Source: Paenibacillus rigui
GTDB lineage: Bacteria; Bacillota; Bacilli; Paenibacillales; NBRC-103111
Length of the DNA stretch: 64,000 bases
Direction of reading: 5' to 3'
NCBI RefSeq assembly: GCF_002234615.1
Contig: NZ_NMQW01000023.1
Coordinates: 124,001-188,000, forward strand
Below are positions 41,666 through 51,321 of this stretch, in pieces. Below the pieces are notes generated by a model. That model worked only from the letters and a program-made list of their open reading frames with translations, was not told the DNA's origin and searched no databases. Each line of letters starts with the position of its first letter. The first letter of the stretch is position 1. The translations under genes were made by a program, and so were the position numbers.

Positions 41666-42871
41666 ATGGATACGACATGGGAACTGGATAGGTCGTCGAT
41701 TCCTAAGGAATTAACGTTACTGCTTTCGTTACTGAGGACAGATCCGGAACCCGATCTGTTCGCCAAGTACAGGGATGAGCTGAGCGGCATGAACTGGGAT
41801 GTATTCCTTCAGCTCGCCTTTCATCACCGCGTATATCCTGCGCTGCATACGAATCTGCACAGGCGCCAAATCGCCTGGATTCCCCTGCAGGTGAAGCTCC
41901 AGCTTCAGCAGCAGTACCAGCGCAACACGTTCGAGATGCTGCATCTCACATCCGAAATGGAATTCGTCAGCCGCGTATTGTCGGAGGTGAGCATCCGTTC
42001 CTTGATGCTGAAGGGTCCGGTGCTGGCAGCCGATTTGTATGGGGATCTCTCCCTGCGCACCTGCGGGGATTTGGATATTCTGGTGCCGATGCAGGACTTG
42101 GAGAAGACTGAGGAGCTGCTCAGGAAGCTGGGCTATGTGAAGGATGAGTACATTCAGACCGTGTTAAACGATTGGAAATGGAGACACCACCACGTTACCT
42201 TTTTTCATTTTCAAAAAAGAATCAAAATCGAGGTTCACTGGAGGCTGGGGCCCGGACCAGGGAAGGAACCCGGCTTTGAATCGTTGTGGGAGCGGAAAAG
42301 GACGAGTTCGATTACCCCTAATCCTGTCTACTACTTGGGGAGAGAGGATTTATTTCTGTTTTTGGTCTCACACGGCGCGCGCCACGGCTGGTCCCGTCTG
42401 CGCTGGCTGACGGACATCGATCAATTGGCAAGGCAAGAAGCGCTGCAGCCGGTGAAGCTGATTCCACTGCTGAAGCAGAACCGGCATCTTCATCTGGCAT
42501 CGCAAGCTTTGGTGCTGTCCTCGCAGCTGCTGGGGACTCCGCTTTCCGGGCCGCTGGAGGGGGTTGCCGCAGGCCACCGCGGTAAAAGTCTGGCACAAGA
42601 GGCTCTGTTTTATTTGCGGGAGATGATTAATTTGCACAGCGAGCCGCTGCCGGAGCCTGTGTCAAGGTACCATAAGCGGCATTTGTTTTCTCTGATGTCA
42701 CTTCACCACAAAGTGCTGTTTATTATGAACTTCTTCTATCCTTACCCTGAAGATGCCGAAACGTTGAAGCTGCCTAAATCGGTGCACTTTCTTTATTTTC
42801 CTCTCCGTCCCTTGCTGTGGGCTTGGCGAAAGACGAAGAAGCTGGCCGTATCCCAAGGGGGGACTTCATGA
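41666..42871 (+). CDS. Nucleotidyltransferase-like protein of the lasso cluster
   Basis: A 401-residue NTP_transf_5-family protein. The core is LMLKGPVLAADLYGDLSLRTCGDLDILV, with the DLD metal pair; IKIEVHWRLG and LVSHGARHGWSRLRWLTDI follow. A protein of this type occupies the same place (between B2 and D) in the paeninodin cluster. Its substrate is unknown; transfer of a nucleotide or further phosphates to the tagged peptide is possible. The ATG at 41666 follows AAGGTG. It overlaps D by 4 bp (ATGA). It is a diverged paralogue of 36605. Confidence 0.83.
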   Translation: MDTTWELDRSSIPKELTLLLSLLRTDPEPDLFAKYRDELSGMNWDVFLQLAFHHRVYPALHTNLHRRQIAWIPLQVKLQLQQQYQRNTFEMLHLTSEMEFVSRVLSEVSIRSLMLKGPVLAADLYGDLSLRTCGDLDILVPMQDLEKTEELLRKLGYVKDEYIQTVLNDWKWRHHHVTFFHFQKRIKIEVHWRLGPGPGKEPGFESLWERKRTSSITPNPVYYLGREDLFLFLVSHGARHGWSRLRWLTDIDQLARQEALQPVKLIPLLKQNRHLHLASQALVLSSQLLGTPLSGPLEGVAAGHRGKSLAQEALFYLREMINLHSEPLPEPVSRYHKRHLFSLMSLHHKVLFIMNFFYPYPEDAETLKLPKSVHFLYFPLRPLLWAWRKTKKLAVSQGGTS

Positions 42872-44610
42872 AACCGATTCTGTATTTTACCCGGCAAATG
42901 CATCGCTTCGCGGGCAAAATTTTATATTTCAATCTTGCAGGCATGATGCTGATCAGCTTCCTTGACGGACTGGGCATGCTCTTGCTTGTTCCTTTGCTCG
43001 GCATCAGCGGAATATTGAACGGAAGCGCGGGATGGTTGTCGCAGCTCGGCCTGTTTGCGTTCCTGAAGGAGCTGCCGAAGCCGGCGGCCTTGCTTCTGAT
43101 TTTGGGCACCTACCTGCTGCTGATCATCGGTCAAAGCTGGATTCAGCGCAGCTTAACGCTTCGGGATATTCGGCTGCATACCGGCTTTATTAATCATGTG
43201 CGGCTGGAGACGAACCGGGCGATGCTTCAGGCCAACTGGCAATTTTTTCTCCGCAAACGGAAGTCGGACCTGATCAATGCCTTGACGGAGGAATTGGGAC
43301 GGGTGACGAATGGAACGTATTTATTTTTACAATTTAGCGCCTCGCTTGTGTTTACGATCATTCAAGTAGGCATCGCTTTTTGGCTGTCCACCCCGTTAAC
43401 TTTGTTCGTGCTTGGCTGTGGGCTAATCATCTCCTTCTTCTCCCGTCAGTTTATCCGCAAATCCAGAGAGCTGGGCCAGCAAACCTCGGATCTCGCCCGG
43501 AGCTATATCGGAGGCATGACGGATCAATTCAATGGGATTAAGGATATCAAGAGCAATATGCTGGAGAACTCCCGCATTCGCTGGCTGGAGCATTGGTCCC
43601 ACACCATCGGGTTGGAAAGGCTCGAGCATACGAAGGTTAGAACGAACTCCCAGCTGTACTACAAAATCTCGTCATCGCTGATCATTGCAGCCTTTATTTA
43701 CGTTGCGGCCACACAGTTCAGCATGCAAAGCGAGCAGCTGCTGCTGATTATCCTCATCTTCTCCAGGTTATGGCCGCGCTTTACAGGCATTCAGTCGAAT
43801 CTGGAACAAATTGCGGCTTCCGCACCTGCCTTCCATTCCTTAATGGAGCTGCAGAAGGAATGCCGGGAAGCCAGAGAGGTTGACGATGAGCGTGCAGACA
43901 TGAAGCAGGTCAATCCCATTCGTGTGGAGCAAGGCATCGAATGCCGCGATCTCAGCTTCCGGTACCATCGTGGTGAACCGCTGTATGCGCTCCAGCACGT
44001 GAATCTCTACATTCGTCCCAGAGAAATGACAGCCATTGTCGGTCCCTCAGGCGCCGGTAAAAGCACCTTGATCGATATCCTCATGGGTCTGCTGCAGCCG
44101 GAAAGCGGGCAGGTACTTATCGACGGCGTTCCGCTTACCGGACACAATCTATTAGCCTTCCGGAAGGCGATAGGCTATGTGCCCCAGGATCCGTTATTGT
44201 TTAACGGCAGCATCAGGGATAACCTGATGATGATGCAGCCGGACGCAACGGACGAGGAGCTGCAGGAGGCACTGGAATTCGCAGCGGCCGCGCAATTCGT
44301 CGGCAGATTGCCGCAAGGCTTGGACACGATGATCGGAGACAGAGGCGTCAGGCTGTCGGGAGGCGAACGTCAGAGGCTGGTGTTGGCGAGGGCTATTCTG
44401 AGAAAGCCGTCAATCCTTGTGCTCGACGAGGCCACAAGCGCCTTGGACATGGACAACGAGACGCTGATCCAGGAAGCGCTGGACCGTTTGAAAGGGAAAA
44501 TGACGCTGATCGTTATCGCGCACCGTCCTTCGACAATCCGAAATGCGGATCAGGTCATTACGTTGGATCACGGGAAGCTGGTGCAGGCGCACTCCACCTT
44601 GGTTGTGTAA
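42868..44610 (+). CDS. Lasso peptide ABC exporter (D)
   Basis: A 580-residue exporter half-transporter. A type-1 membrane domain fills residues about 15-315. The ATPase has Walker A GPSGAGKST near residue 392, signature LSGGERQRLVLARAIL, Walker B ILVLDEATSALD and H-loop IAHRPST. It likely exports the mature peptide and gives self-immunity. AAGGGGGG precedes the ATG at 42868. No terminator is evident after it; the next promoter lies at 44663. Confidence 0.92.
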   Translation: MKPILYFTRQMHRFAGKILYFNLAGMMLISFLDGLGMLLLVPLLGISGILNGSAGWLSQLGLFAFLKELPKPAALLLILGTYLLLIIGQSWIQRSLTLRDIRLHTGFINHVRLETNRAMLQANWQFFLRKRKSDLINALTEELGRVTNGTYLFLQFSASLVFTIIQVGIAFWLSTPLTLFVLGCGLIISFFSRQFIRKSRELGQQTSDLARSYIGGMTDQFNGIKDIKSNMLENSRIRWLEHWSHTIGLERLEHTKVRTNSQLYYKISSSLIIAAFIYVAATQFSMQSEQLLLIILIFSRLWPRFTGIQSNLEQIAASAPAFHSLMELQKECREAREVDDERADMKQVNPIRVEQGIECRDLSFRYHRGEPLYALQHVNLYIRPREMTAIVGPSGAGKSTLIDILMGLLQPESGQVLIDGVPLTGHNLLAFRKAIGYVPQDPLLFNGSIRDNLMMMQPDATDEELQEALEFAAAAQFVGRLPQGLDTMIGDRGVRLSGGERQRLVLARAILRKPSILVLDEATSALDMDNETLIQEALDRLKGKMTLIVIAHRPSTIRNADQVITLDHGKLVQAHSTLVV

Positions 44611-44662
44611 AAGATTCGTGAACCTTGTCAAACTTTACGTTCTCTTTTAAGTACATTTTTCA

Positions 44663-44691
44663 TTGACATGTTCTTTATAAAGAATTATTAT
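44663..44691 (+). promoter_or_regulatory. EPS operon 1 promoter with SinR-type operator in spacer
   Basis: TTGACA (44663-44668) and TATTAT (44686-44691) are 17 bp apart. GTTCTTT-AT-AAAGAAT (44670-44685) fills the spacer. A further half-site GTTCTCT lies at 44639-44645. Confidence 0.85.
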
Positions 44692-44761
44692 GAAATTAGC
44701 GGCAAGGTACCGATTGGGCAAAGGCTTTGAAACCAAATAAGTGTTACGTTGATGCCTTAAT

Positions 44762-44777
44762 GTTCTTTATAGAGAAT
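44762..44777. promoter_or_regulatory. SinR-type operator, second site of EPS operon 1
   Basis: GTTCTTT-AT-AGAGAAT lies 37 bp before the acetyltransferase start. Another box in reverse, AGAGAAC (44802-44808), overlaps that gene's ribosome site. Confidence 0.75.
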
Positions 44778-44813
44778 TTTATTGTGAATATATGTTCCGG
44801 GAGAGAACGAATC

Positions 44814-45434
44814 ATGAATCTGTTACGAAAAGGGTTTGCGACGATTGTCGCGGAATGTCGGAATCGAGGGGCTTATTTTACAGCCATTATGTATGCGGGG
44901 CATATCGTCGGGCTGCTGCGGGGCCTGTTCTTCCGAGCGGTATATTATAAAAACATCAAGGCCTCCCTGTTTTTTCTCCAGGCGAACAGCCGGATCGAGG
45001 TGTTCAGCAAAGCCTCAAGGGTGACGATCGGACGTTTTGTCTACATACGCAAAAATGCCAGCCTCCGGGTTGACCTTGGCGGGGAGCTGCATCTCGGGGA
45101 CAAGGTATTCATCAACGACAACTGCAATATTAACTGCGTCGGCAGGGTAAGCATCGGCGCCCATACCAAAATAGCTCCGAACGTCTGCATTAACGACCAC
45201 GACCACAATTATAAAAGCTCCTCCAACGACCATCTGCTCATCGGCGAAGTGACCATCGGCAGCAATGTGTGGATCGGCTCCAACGTAGTCATCCTGCGGG
45301 ATACGACTATCGGGGATAACGCCGTGATTGCCGCCGGCAGCATTGTGAAGGGCAACGTTCCGTCCGACACGGTCTTTATGAACAAAAGAGAAAGACACTA
45401 TATTCCTTATGCCGCTGCATCGGGGGCCCCATAA
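44814..45434 (+). CDS. Hexapeptide-repeat O-acetyltransferase
   Basis: A 206-residue enzyme with a left-handed beta-helix. Hexapeptide repeats run from about residue 60 (RVTIGRFVYI, VSIGAHTKIAPNVCI) to VTIGSNVWIGSNVVI and TIGDNAVIAAGSIV. INDHDHNY holds the catalytic His seen in maltose/galactoside-type acetyltransferases. It probably adds acetyl groups to EPS sugars. The ATG at 44814 follows GGGAGAGAAC; a longer frame to 44727 has no ribosome site and crosses an operator. It is the first gene of EPS operon 1. Confidence 0.87.
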   Translation: MNLLRKGFATIVAECRNRGAYFTAIMYAGHIVGLLRGLFFRAVYYKNIKASLFFLQANSRIEVFSKASRVTIGRFVYIRKNASLRVDLGGELHLGDKVFINDNCNINCVGRVSIGAHTKIAPNVCINDHDHNYKSSSNDHLLIGEVTIGSNVWIGSNVVILRDTTIGDNAVIAAGSIVKGNVPSDTVFMNKRERHYIPYAAASGAP

Positions 45435-45458
45435 TATGCGCTTCTGCGAGGGAGTTTT

Positions 45459-46664
45459 ATGAAAAAAAACATTCTCATTGCTATCTACGATATGGAAATT
45501 GGCGGAATCGAGCGAAGCCTGATTAACATGCTCGAATGCTTCGATTATGAGAAGTACAACGTAGACCTGCTCATCTACCATCATACCGGCGATTTTATGC
45601 ATCTCATCCCGGATCAGGTTCACCTGCTGCCGCAGATAGAACCATACACCGTATTTCGCAAGCCGATCTCCCAATGTATTCGGGAGGGGCATTACACCGT
45701 TGCATTAATCAGGGTAATATCCAAAGCTATTGCGGGCTTCAAAGCGAGAAGGCGCCGTCTGAAGGAAGGCTCAGGCTATATCCAAATGCAGCTTTCGCTC
45801 CGGTACTCCTGTTTGTTTCTGCCCCGCCTTCCCAAAGCTTATGACCTCGCGATCAGCTATGCATGGCCGCATGACATCATTGCGGAGAAAGTCACTGCCG
45901 CCAGGAGGATAGCCTGGATTCATACGGATTACAGTGAGCTTGAAATTGATCATTCACTTGATCTGAAAGTCTGGAGCAAGTTTGATTATATCGTGTCCAT
46001 CTCGGACGCCGTCACCAGCGCCTTCGTCACCCAATACCCCACACTTGCCGGCAAAATGAAGCTGATCGAAAATATTACTTCCCCGGCCTTCATCCGGAAA
46101 ATGGCGGAGGAGGACCCGGTGACCGCTGATGATACGTTCCGTAATTCATTCAACATCGTATCCGTAGGCAGGCTGTCCTACGTCAAGGGCTTTGACATGG
46201 CCATCAAAGCATTGAGAATTTTGCATGACCGGGGGCTTACCCATATCCAATGGCGCATCGTGGGCTACGGAGGCTTCGAGCCGGAGCTGAAGGCGCTCAT
46301 CGCTGAATATGGCCTGCAGGACAGCTTCATTCTGGTAGGAAAAAAAACGAATCCGTACCCGTATATCAAGGCCTGCGATTTATACGTCCAGCCTTCCCGG
46401 TATGAAGGCAAGGCGGTCACGGTAACGGAGGCCAAAATATTGGGCAAACCGATCCTGATTACAAGATATCCGACGTCCGCCAGCCAGATTGAGGAGGGAG
46501 TAGATGGGATCACCTGCGAGCTGAGTCCCGAAGGGATTGCCGATGGCATTGCCTACTTGTACAACCATCAGGAGATCCGCCATACGCTGATGAATAACAT
46601 CAGGGATAAAGATTTCGGTAACGATAACGAGCTGCGCAAGCTGGAGTTACTAGTAGAGGGGTGA
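45459..46664 (+). CDS. Family 4 glycosyltransferase
   Basis: A 401-residue GT-B enzyme. The N-terminal domain has MEIGGIERSLINMLECFDYEKY, the acceptor-side loop. The C-terminal domain has SVGRLSYVKGFDMAIKAL and the donor-binding QPSRYEGKAVTVTEAKILGKPIL with the family EX7E-type Glu pair. It transfers a nucleotide-activated sugar to the EPS repeat unit. It is clearly paralogous to the genes at 48920 and 50116, pointing to local duplication. Confidence 0.9.
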   Translation: MKKNILIAIYDMEIGGIERSLINMLECFDYEKYNVDLLIYHHTGDFMHLIPDQVHLLPQIEPYTVFRKPISQCIREGHYTVALIRVISKAIAGFKARRRRLKEGSGYIQMQLSLRYSCLFLPRLPKAYDLAISYAWPHDIIAEKVTAARRIAWIHTDYSELEIDHSLDLKVWSKFDYIVSISDAVTSAFVTQYPTLAGKMKLIENITSPAFIRKMAEEDPVTADDTFRNSFNIVSVGRLSYVKGFDMAIKALRILHDRGLTHIQWRIVGYGGFEPELKALIAEYGLQDSFILVGKKTNPYPYIKACDLYVQPSRYEGKAVTVTEAKILGKPILITRYPTSASQIEEGVDGITCELSPEGIADGIAYLYNHQEIRHTLMNNIRDKDFGNDNELRKLELLVEG

Positions 46665-46671
46665 AGAGGCA

Positions 46672-47724
46672 ATGAGCTGTGCGGTAAGCATCATCATACC
46701 GGTGTATAACGCGGAAGCCTATTTGGCTCCTTGTATTGAATCCCTGCTCCGCCAAACGCTGAAAGCGTGCGAGTTTATTTTCATCGACGACGGCTCCAGA
46801 GATAACAGCTCGGCCTTGATCGAGAAATATCGGATGCAGGATGACCGGATCCAGCTGATCCGGCAGGCGAATCAAGGGGTTAGCGCTGCGAGGAATGCGG
46901 GACTGGAGCGGGCGAAGGGGGAATACATCGGCTTCGTCGATGCGGATGATGATATCGAGCCGGATATGTATGAAACGTTGTACGCCGCCGCGAAGCGGGA
47001 GGCTTGCGATGTGGTGATTTCCAACTTTGAATATGAAATGGAAGGCCGCACCCGCGTGACCCGGTATCCGTTTCCGGTGGAGACGGTTCTAGAACGCGAG
47101 TATATTGAGCGGGAGCTGCTGCTTTATTTTCTTAAAGCCGAAAATTTAAACTCCGTGTGTAACAAGCTGTACAGGAGAGCCTTGCTCCAGGAGCATGATG
47201 TGTCGTTCCCAAGAGGAGTCGCCTTAGGAGAGGATAGGCTGTTCAACTTGTCCTTTTTCAGCCATGCAGGAAGAACGGTTTACGTGGATTATACCGGTTA
47301 TCATTACAAGGAGGTCATCGGAAGCGCCACCCGCAACATTATGGAAAAAGACTATTTCAGTCGAGCGCTGGAGGTGTATCAGTACGAGCTTCCTGAAATA
47401 TTCACTCGTCAATTCCGGCAAAATGAGATCCAGCGCTTAAAGTCGCTAAGACTCATTAAAAGCGTCATGTCCTATATTTACATCTATTTCATGCCGTCCC
47501 AAGAAGTCAGCTTCAGGCAAAGATATGCCTACGTCAAGCGAATGATAAACAATCCTTGCGTAAGGGATGCACTGCCGGCGTATGTAGAGGAGCAGCACGC
47601 GCATGCGGGCAGGTATGAACGATTCATTACATTTTTTATGAAAAGCAAGCTGGTCCTGGGGCTGTATTGCGCGACTTGGTATAGCAGGTCCAAGAACAAA
47701 CAAACCGGAGGAGTCACGATATGA
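46672..47724 (+). CDS. Family 2 glycosyltransferase
   Basis: A 350-residue GT-A enzyme. SIIIPVYNAEAYLAPCIESLL and FIDDGSRDNS form the nucleotide-sugar site, GVSAARNAGLERAKGEYIGFVDADDD carries the DxD-type metal motif, and the rest shapes the acceptor site. It resembles EPS-type GT2 enzymes such as EpsH/EpsE, though its sugar is unknown. AGAGG precedes the ATG. Its stop overlaps the next start (ATGA). Confidence 0.9.
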   Translation: MSCAVSIIIPVYNAEAYLAPCIESLLRQTLKACEFIFIDDGSRDNSSALIEKYRMQDDRIQLIRQANQGVSAARNAGLERAKGEYIGFVDADDDIEPDMYETLYAAAKREACDVVISNFEYEMEGRTRVTRYPFPVETVLEREYIERELLLYFLKAENLNSVCNKLYRRALLQEHDVSFPRGVALGEDRLFNLSFFSHAGRTVYVDYTGYHYKEVIGSATRNIMEKDYFSRALEVYQYELPEIFTRQFRQNEIQRLKSLRLIKSVMSYIYIYFMPSQEVSFRQRYAYVKRMINNPCVRDALPAYVEEQHAHAGRYERFITFFMKSKLVLGLYCATWYSRSKNKQTGGVTI

Positions 47725-48881
47725 AAATCATGATGTATTCGCACGGCGGGAGCTTGAACAGGGGATGTGAAGCGATCGTTCGTTCTTCGACCGAGCTGAT
47801 CAAGAAAAGAATCAACGGGGCGAAGGTGTACTTGGCTTCGCAGAAGCCGGAGACGGATACCGTCATTACGAACCTGGACGGCATTTATGACGGCTCTCCG
47901 CAGCCGATCAGGAAATTTTCGCTGGATTGGGCGGTAGCCGCCCTTTATCTCAAGCTGTTCAAGAATGAATCCTATGCCTTAAGCAGAATAGAGGGCAAGA
48001 CGATCCGGCGTATTCGGGATATGGACGTATGCTTATCCATCGGCGGGGATAATTACTGCTACGGGGAGCAGCCGGGGTGGTATGAGATCAACCGCCGGGT
48101 AAAGCAGCAGGGGAAAAAGCTTGTCTTATGGGGCTGCTCGATCGGGCCGGAGGACATGTCGCCAACAAAGCTGGAGGACCTACGGCAGTACGACTTGATT
48201 CTGGCCCGCGAAACGTTGACGTACGGCATGCTGGTCGGACACGGGCTCACGAATGTGAAGTTGTGCGCAGACCCGGCTTTTACGATGAACAAGGAAGAGC
48301 TGGCTTTGCCCGAGGGCTGGCAGAAGGGGAATACGGTAGGCTTGAATTTCAGCCCGCTCGTATGGAAACGGAATACGCAGTCCCAGACAGCAGTGAGGGA
48401 TCTGATCCAGCATATTCTGAAGTCCACCGATCTCACGATTGCGCTCACGCCGCATGTCGCTCAAGAGGGCAACAACGATTACGAAGTATTGCAAACCTAC
48501 TACGAGCAATTCAAGCAAACCGGTCGAGTGCTGCTGCTGCCGGAGCATTTGAACGCCGAGCAGTACAAGGGATATATTGCGCGGATGCGGTTTTTTATCG
48601 GCGCACGCACCCATGCCACCATTGCCGCCTATTCCAACTATGTGCCGACGATGGTGCTGGGCTACAGTATTAAATCCAAGGGCATCTCCAAAGATATTTT
48701 CGGCGAGGAAAAGCTGGTGCTAGGCATTGAGCAAATCTCAAGCAGCAGCAACCTGATCGCGGGCTTTGACGAGCTGGTCCGAGAGGAAGAGGCGATTCAA
48801 CAGAAGCTGCGCAAATCGATCCCTGCCATTCAACAAATGTCCGTCAAAGCGGTCGACTATTTGCATGAATTAGTCATGTAG
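47721..48881 (+). CDS. Polysaccharide pyruvyl transferase
   Basis: A 386-residue protein of the polysaccharide pyruvyl transferase family. It has an N-terminal NRGCEAIVRS, a central SIGGDNYCYGEQPGWYE, the strand LVLWGCSIGPED, and a C-terminal FFIGARTHATIAAYSNYVPTMVLGYSIKS, where Arg and His contact phosphoenolpyruvate in homologues. It adds ketal-linked pyruvate to a sugar of the EPS, giving it negative charge. GGAGGAG lies upstream, coupled to the previous gene. Confidence 0.9.
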   Translation: MKIMMYSHGGSLNRGCEAIVRSSTELIKKRINGAKVYLASQKPETDTVITNLDGIYDGSPQPIRKFSLDWAVAALYLKLFKNESYALSRIEGKTIRRIRDMDVCLSIGGDNYCYGEQPGWYEINRRVKQQGKKLVLWGCSIGPEDMSPTKLEDLRQYDLILARETLTYGMLVGHGLTNVKLCADPAFTMNKEELALPEGWQKGNTVGLNFSPLVWKRNTQSQTAVRDLIQHILKSTDLTIALTPHVAQEGNNDYEVLQTYYEQFKQTGRVLLLPEHLNAEQYKGYIARMRFFIGARTHATIAAYSNYVPTMVLGYSIKSKGISKDIFGEEKLVLGIEQISSSSNLIAGFDELVREEEAIQQKLRKSIPAIQQMSVKAVDYLHELVM

Positions 48882-48919
48882 CGCAGCTGGCCTGCGAATC
48901 TTTGAAGCTGAGGTATATT

Positions 48920-50119
48920 ATGAAAAAAAACATCCTGTTCGTGATGCCGAGCTTGACCGCCGGCGGTGGTGAGAAAAGTCTGGTAAACCTGCTGTCGCAT
49001 ATTGATTATGAGCAATACAATGTCGACTTGTTTCTATTGAACCATGAGGGGATCTTCATGGAATTTCTCCCCAAAGAGGTCAGGCTGCTGCCGCTGCCGG
49101 AATCGTATCATTTGTTCGTATTGCCTCTCGCGAAGTCGATCCTGAAGCTGCTGGCCAAGGGCAAGGTATCGCTAGCCTGCAACCGGCTCCTGTTTACACT
49201 CAACAACAAACTATCGAGCAACAGAATCCGAAGCGAGCAGCATAACTGGACCTATCTGGCCAAATCGCTGGAGATCATCCCTAAGAAGTACGATGTGTCC
49301 ATCGGTTTCCTGGAGAAGACATCCACCTATTTTTGCGTCGATAAGGTAGAGGCCTCCAAAAAAATTGGCTGGGTGCACATCGATTACGACAAGCTGGGAA
49401 TGGACCCTAAATTGGATATCGGCTATTTCAGACAGCTTGACCATATTGTTACCGTTTCGGAAGAATGTGCAGCTATTTTGAAGAACCGGTTTCCCGATCA
49501 GCAGAGCAAGGTGGAGGTCATTTACAATATCGTTTCTCCGTCGATGATTCATAAGATGGCCGATCAAGCCGAACGGAATGTGTACAACAAGAGAGAGGAT
49601 GAAATAACGATTCTTTCGATAGGCCGTCTGCACTATCAGAAGGGCTTCGAGCTGGCCATTGAAGCCTGCAGGCAGCTGGTGGACCGGGGCTACAACATCC
49701 GGTGGAGCATTATAGGCGAGGGTGAGGAGCGGGAGAAGCTGGAGCGGCAAATTCGCGAGCTCGGCCTGGAGCGTTATTTCCACCTGCTCGGATTGAAATC
49801 GAATCCGTACCCGTTCATCAAGCAAGCGGATATTTACGCGCAGCCGTCCCGCTTTGAAGGCAAATCGATCGCCATTGATGAGGCGAAGATTTTGAACAAG
49901 CCGATCCTGGTGACCAATTTCAGTACGGCCAAGGATCAAATTCATGACGGTGTGGATGGGGTTATCGTGGACATGAACCCGACAGCCGTTGCCAACGGCC
50001 TGGAGAAGCTCATTCAAGATCGTGGCTTGAGAAAAACACTCGTTTCCAACCTGGCCCGGCTGAAGCTGGGAACCGAAGCGGAAATCGATAAGCTGTACAG
50101 TCTTTTTGCGAGCAGGTGA
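48920..50119 (+). CDS. Family 4 glycosyltransferase
   Basis: A 399-residue GT-B enzyme, second of three paralogues in this operon. SLTAGGGEKSLVNLLSHIDYEQY marks the N-terminal domain and SIGRLHYQKGFELAIEACRQL the linker to the donor domain. QPSRFEGKSIAIDEAKILNKPILV carries the sugar-nucleotide contacts. The ATG at 48920 follows GAGGTATATT. The enzyme should add one EPS sugar; the specificity is not readable. Confidence 0.9.
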   Translation: MKKNILFVMPSLTAGGGEKSLVNLLSHIDYEQYNVDLFLLNHEGIFMEFLPKEVRLLPLPESYHLFVLPLAKSILKLLAKGKVSLACNRLLFTLNNKLSSNRIRSEQHNWTYLAKSLEIIPKKYDVSIGFLEKTSTYFCVDKVEASKKIGWVHIDYDKLGMDPKLDIGYFRQLDHIVTVSEECAAILKNRFPDQQSKVEVIYNIVSPSMIHKMADQAERNVYNKREDEITILSIGRLHYQKGFELAIEACRQLVDRGYNIRWSIIGEGEEREKLERQIRELGLERYFHLLGLKSNPYPFIKQADIYAQPSRFEGKSIAIDEAKILNKPILVTNFSTAKDQIHDGVDGVIVDMNPTAVANGLEKLIQDRGLRKTLVSNLARLKLGTEAEIDKLYSLFASR

Positions 50120-51321
50120 CTCATGTGAAAATCAAATTGTTGTTCGTGATGAACAAGCTGACATGCGGCGGGGCGGAGAAGGCTCTTATTTCCATGCTGG
50201 AAACGATCGATTACAGCCGCTACGACGTAGATCTTTTTTTATTCAAGCATGAGGGCGTGTTCTTAGGCAAGCTGCCCAAGCCGGTTCGCCTGCTGCCCGA
50301 GCCCGATCAATACAAGTACTTCGATATGCCTGTCAAACGGGCATTAACCGAGCTGCTCGGCAAAGGAAAGCTTCAAATCGCTTTGTACAGGCTGATACTG
50401 GGATGGATGGCCAAGACGGAAAAGAACGGTGCCGTCATTGAACAGAAGCTGTGGAAATATATGTCCAAAGCTATTGCCAAGCTGCCTCAGGAGTATGATG
50501 CTGCTATCGGTTACCAGGAGAAAAATCCGATTTATTTCTGCGTGGACCATGTGAGAGCGAAAACAAAAATCGGATGGATCCATACGGATTACAGCAAATT
50601 AGGGATTGATCCGAGCAGAGAGAGCCCCTACTTCGGCGAACTGGATTATATCGTGACGGTGTCCGACCCGCTGGTCGACATTTTGAGAACGATGTTTCCC
50701 CAATATTCCGGCAAGCTGAAATGCGTTCATAATATTATTTCCTCGAACGTGGTCAGAGAGCTGTCCCTGGAGCCTGTTGACTTCCAGCCGGGCAACGCTT
50801 CATCCGTTTCCGTTATATCCGTTGGGCGTCTCGCCAAGGAGAAGGGATTGGAAATCTCGCTGGATGCGATCGATATCCTGGTCAAGAAGGGATATGATAT
50901 CCGCTGGTACGTGATTGGCGAAGGCAACCTGCGAACGGAGCTGGAGACCGGCATCAAGAACAAGAAGCTTGAGGACAGAGTGACATTGCTGGGTTTAAAG
51001 GAAAATCCGTACCCTTATATCCGCCAATCGGATATTTATATCCAAACCTCAAGATATGAGGGCAGATCCATTTCCATTGAGGAAGCGAAAATTTTGGGCA
51101 AGCCGATCGTCATTACGAATTTTGACACGGCGTCTAATCATATCCGGCATGAGAGCAACGGACTGATTGCCCGAATGGATGCCGAATCGGTAGCGTCCCA
51201 GCTGGAGAGAATGATTCAGGAAGAAGCGCTGCAGCGTCAATTCACCGCTAACCTGAAGAAGGAAGACTTCGGTACGGAAGACGAGATCGACAAGTTCTAC
51301 CAATTGGTCCAAGTCGTTTAA
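50116..51321 (+). CDS. Family 4 glycosyltransferase
   Basis: A 401-residue GT-B enzyme, third paralogue. KLTCGGAEKALISMLETIDYSRY and SVGRLAKEKGLEISLDAIDIL are the paralogue marks. The donor site is TSRYEGRSISIEEAKILGKPIVI. The start is uncertain: the GTG at 50116 overlaps the previous stop, while a GTG at 50125 is better placed after AGGTGA. The next 113 bp contain no gene, only a short frame (ending at 51403) that might be a gene tail. Confidence 0.9.
   Translation: MTHVKIKLLFVMNKLTCGGAEKALISMLETIDYSRYDVDLFLFKHEGVFLGKLPKPVRLLPEPDQYKYFDMPVKRALTELLGKGKLQIALYRLILGWMAKTEKNGAVIEQKLWKYMSKAIAKLPQEYDAAIGYQEKNPIYFCVDHVRAKTKIGWIHTDYSKLGIDPSRESPYFGELDYIVTVSDPLVDILRTMFPQYSGKLKCVHNIISSNVVRELSLEPVDFQPGNASSVSVISVGRLAKEKGLEISLDAIDILVKKGYDIRWYVIGEGNLRTELETGIKNKKLEDRVTLLGLKENPYPYIRQSDIYIQTSRYEGRSISIEEAKILGKPIVITNFDTASNHIRHESNGLIARMDAESVASQLERMIQEEALQRQFTANLKKEDFGTEDEIDKFYQLVQVV

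Noticed and set aside
49211-50017. 268-codon antisense ORF in a glycosyltransferase gene
   Set aside because: It is an antisense shadow; the plus-strand GT4 motifs are clear.
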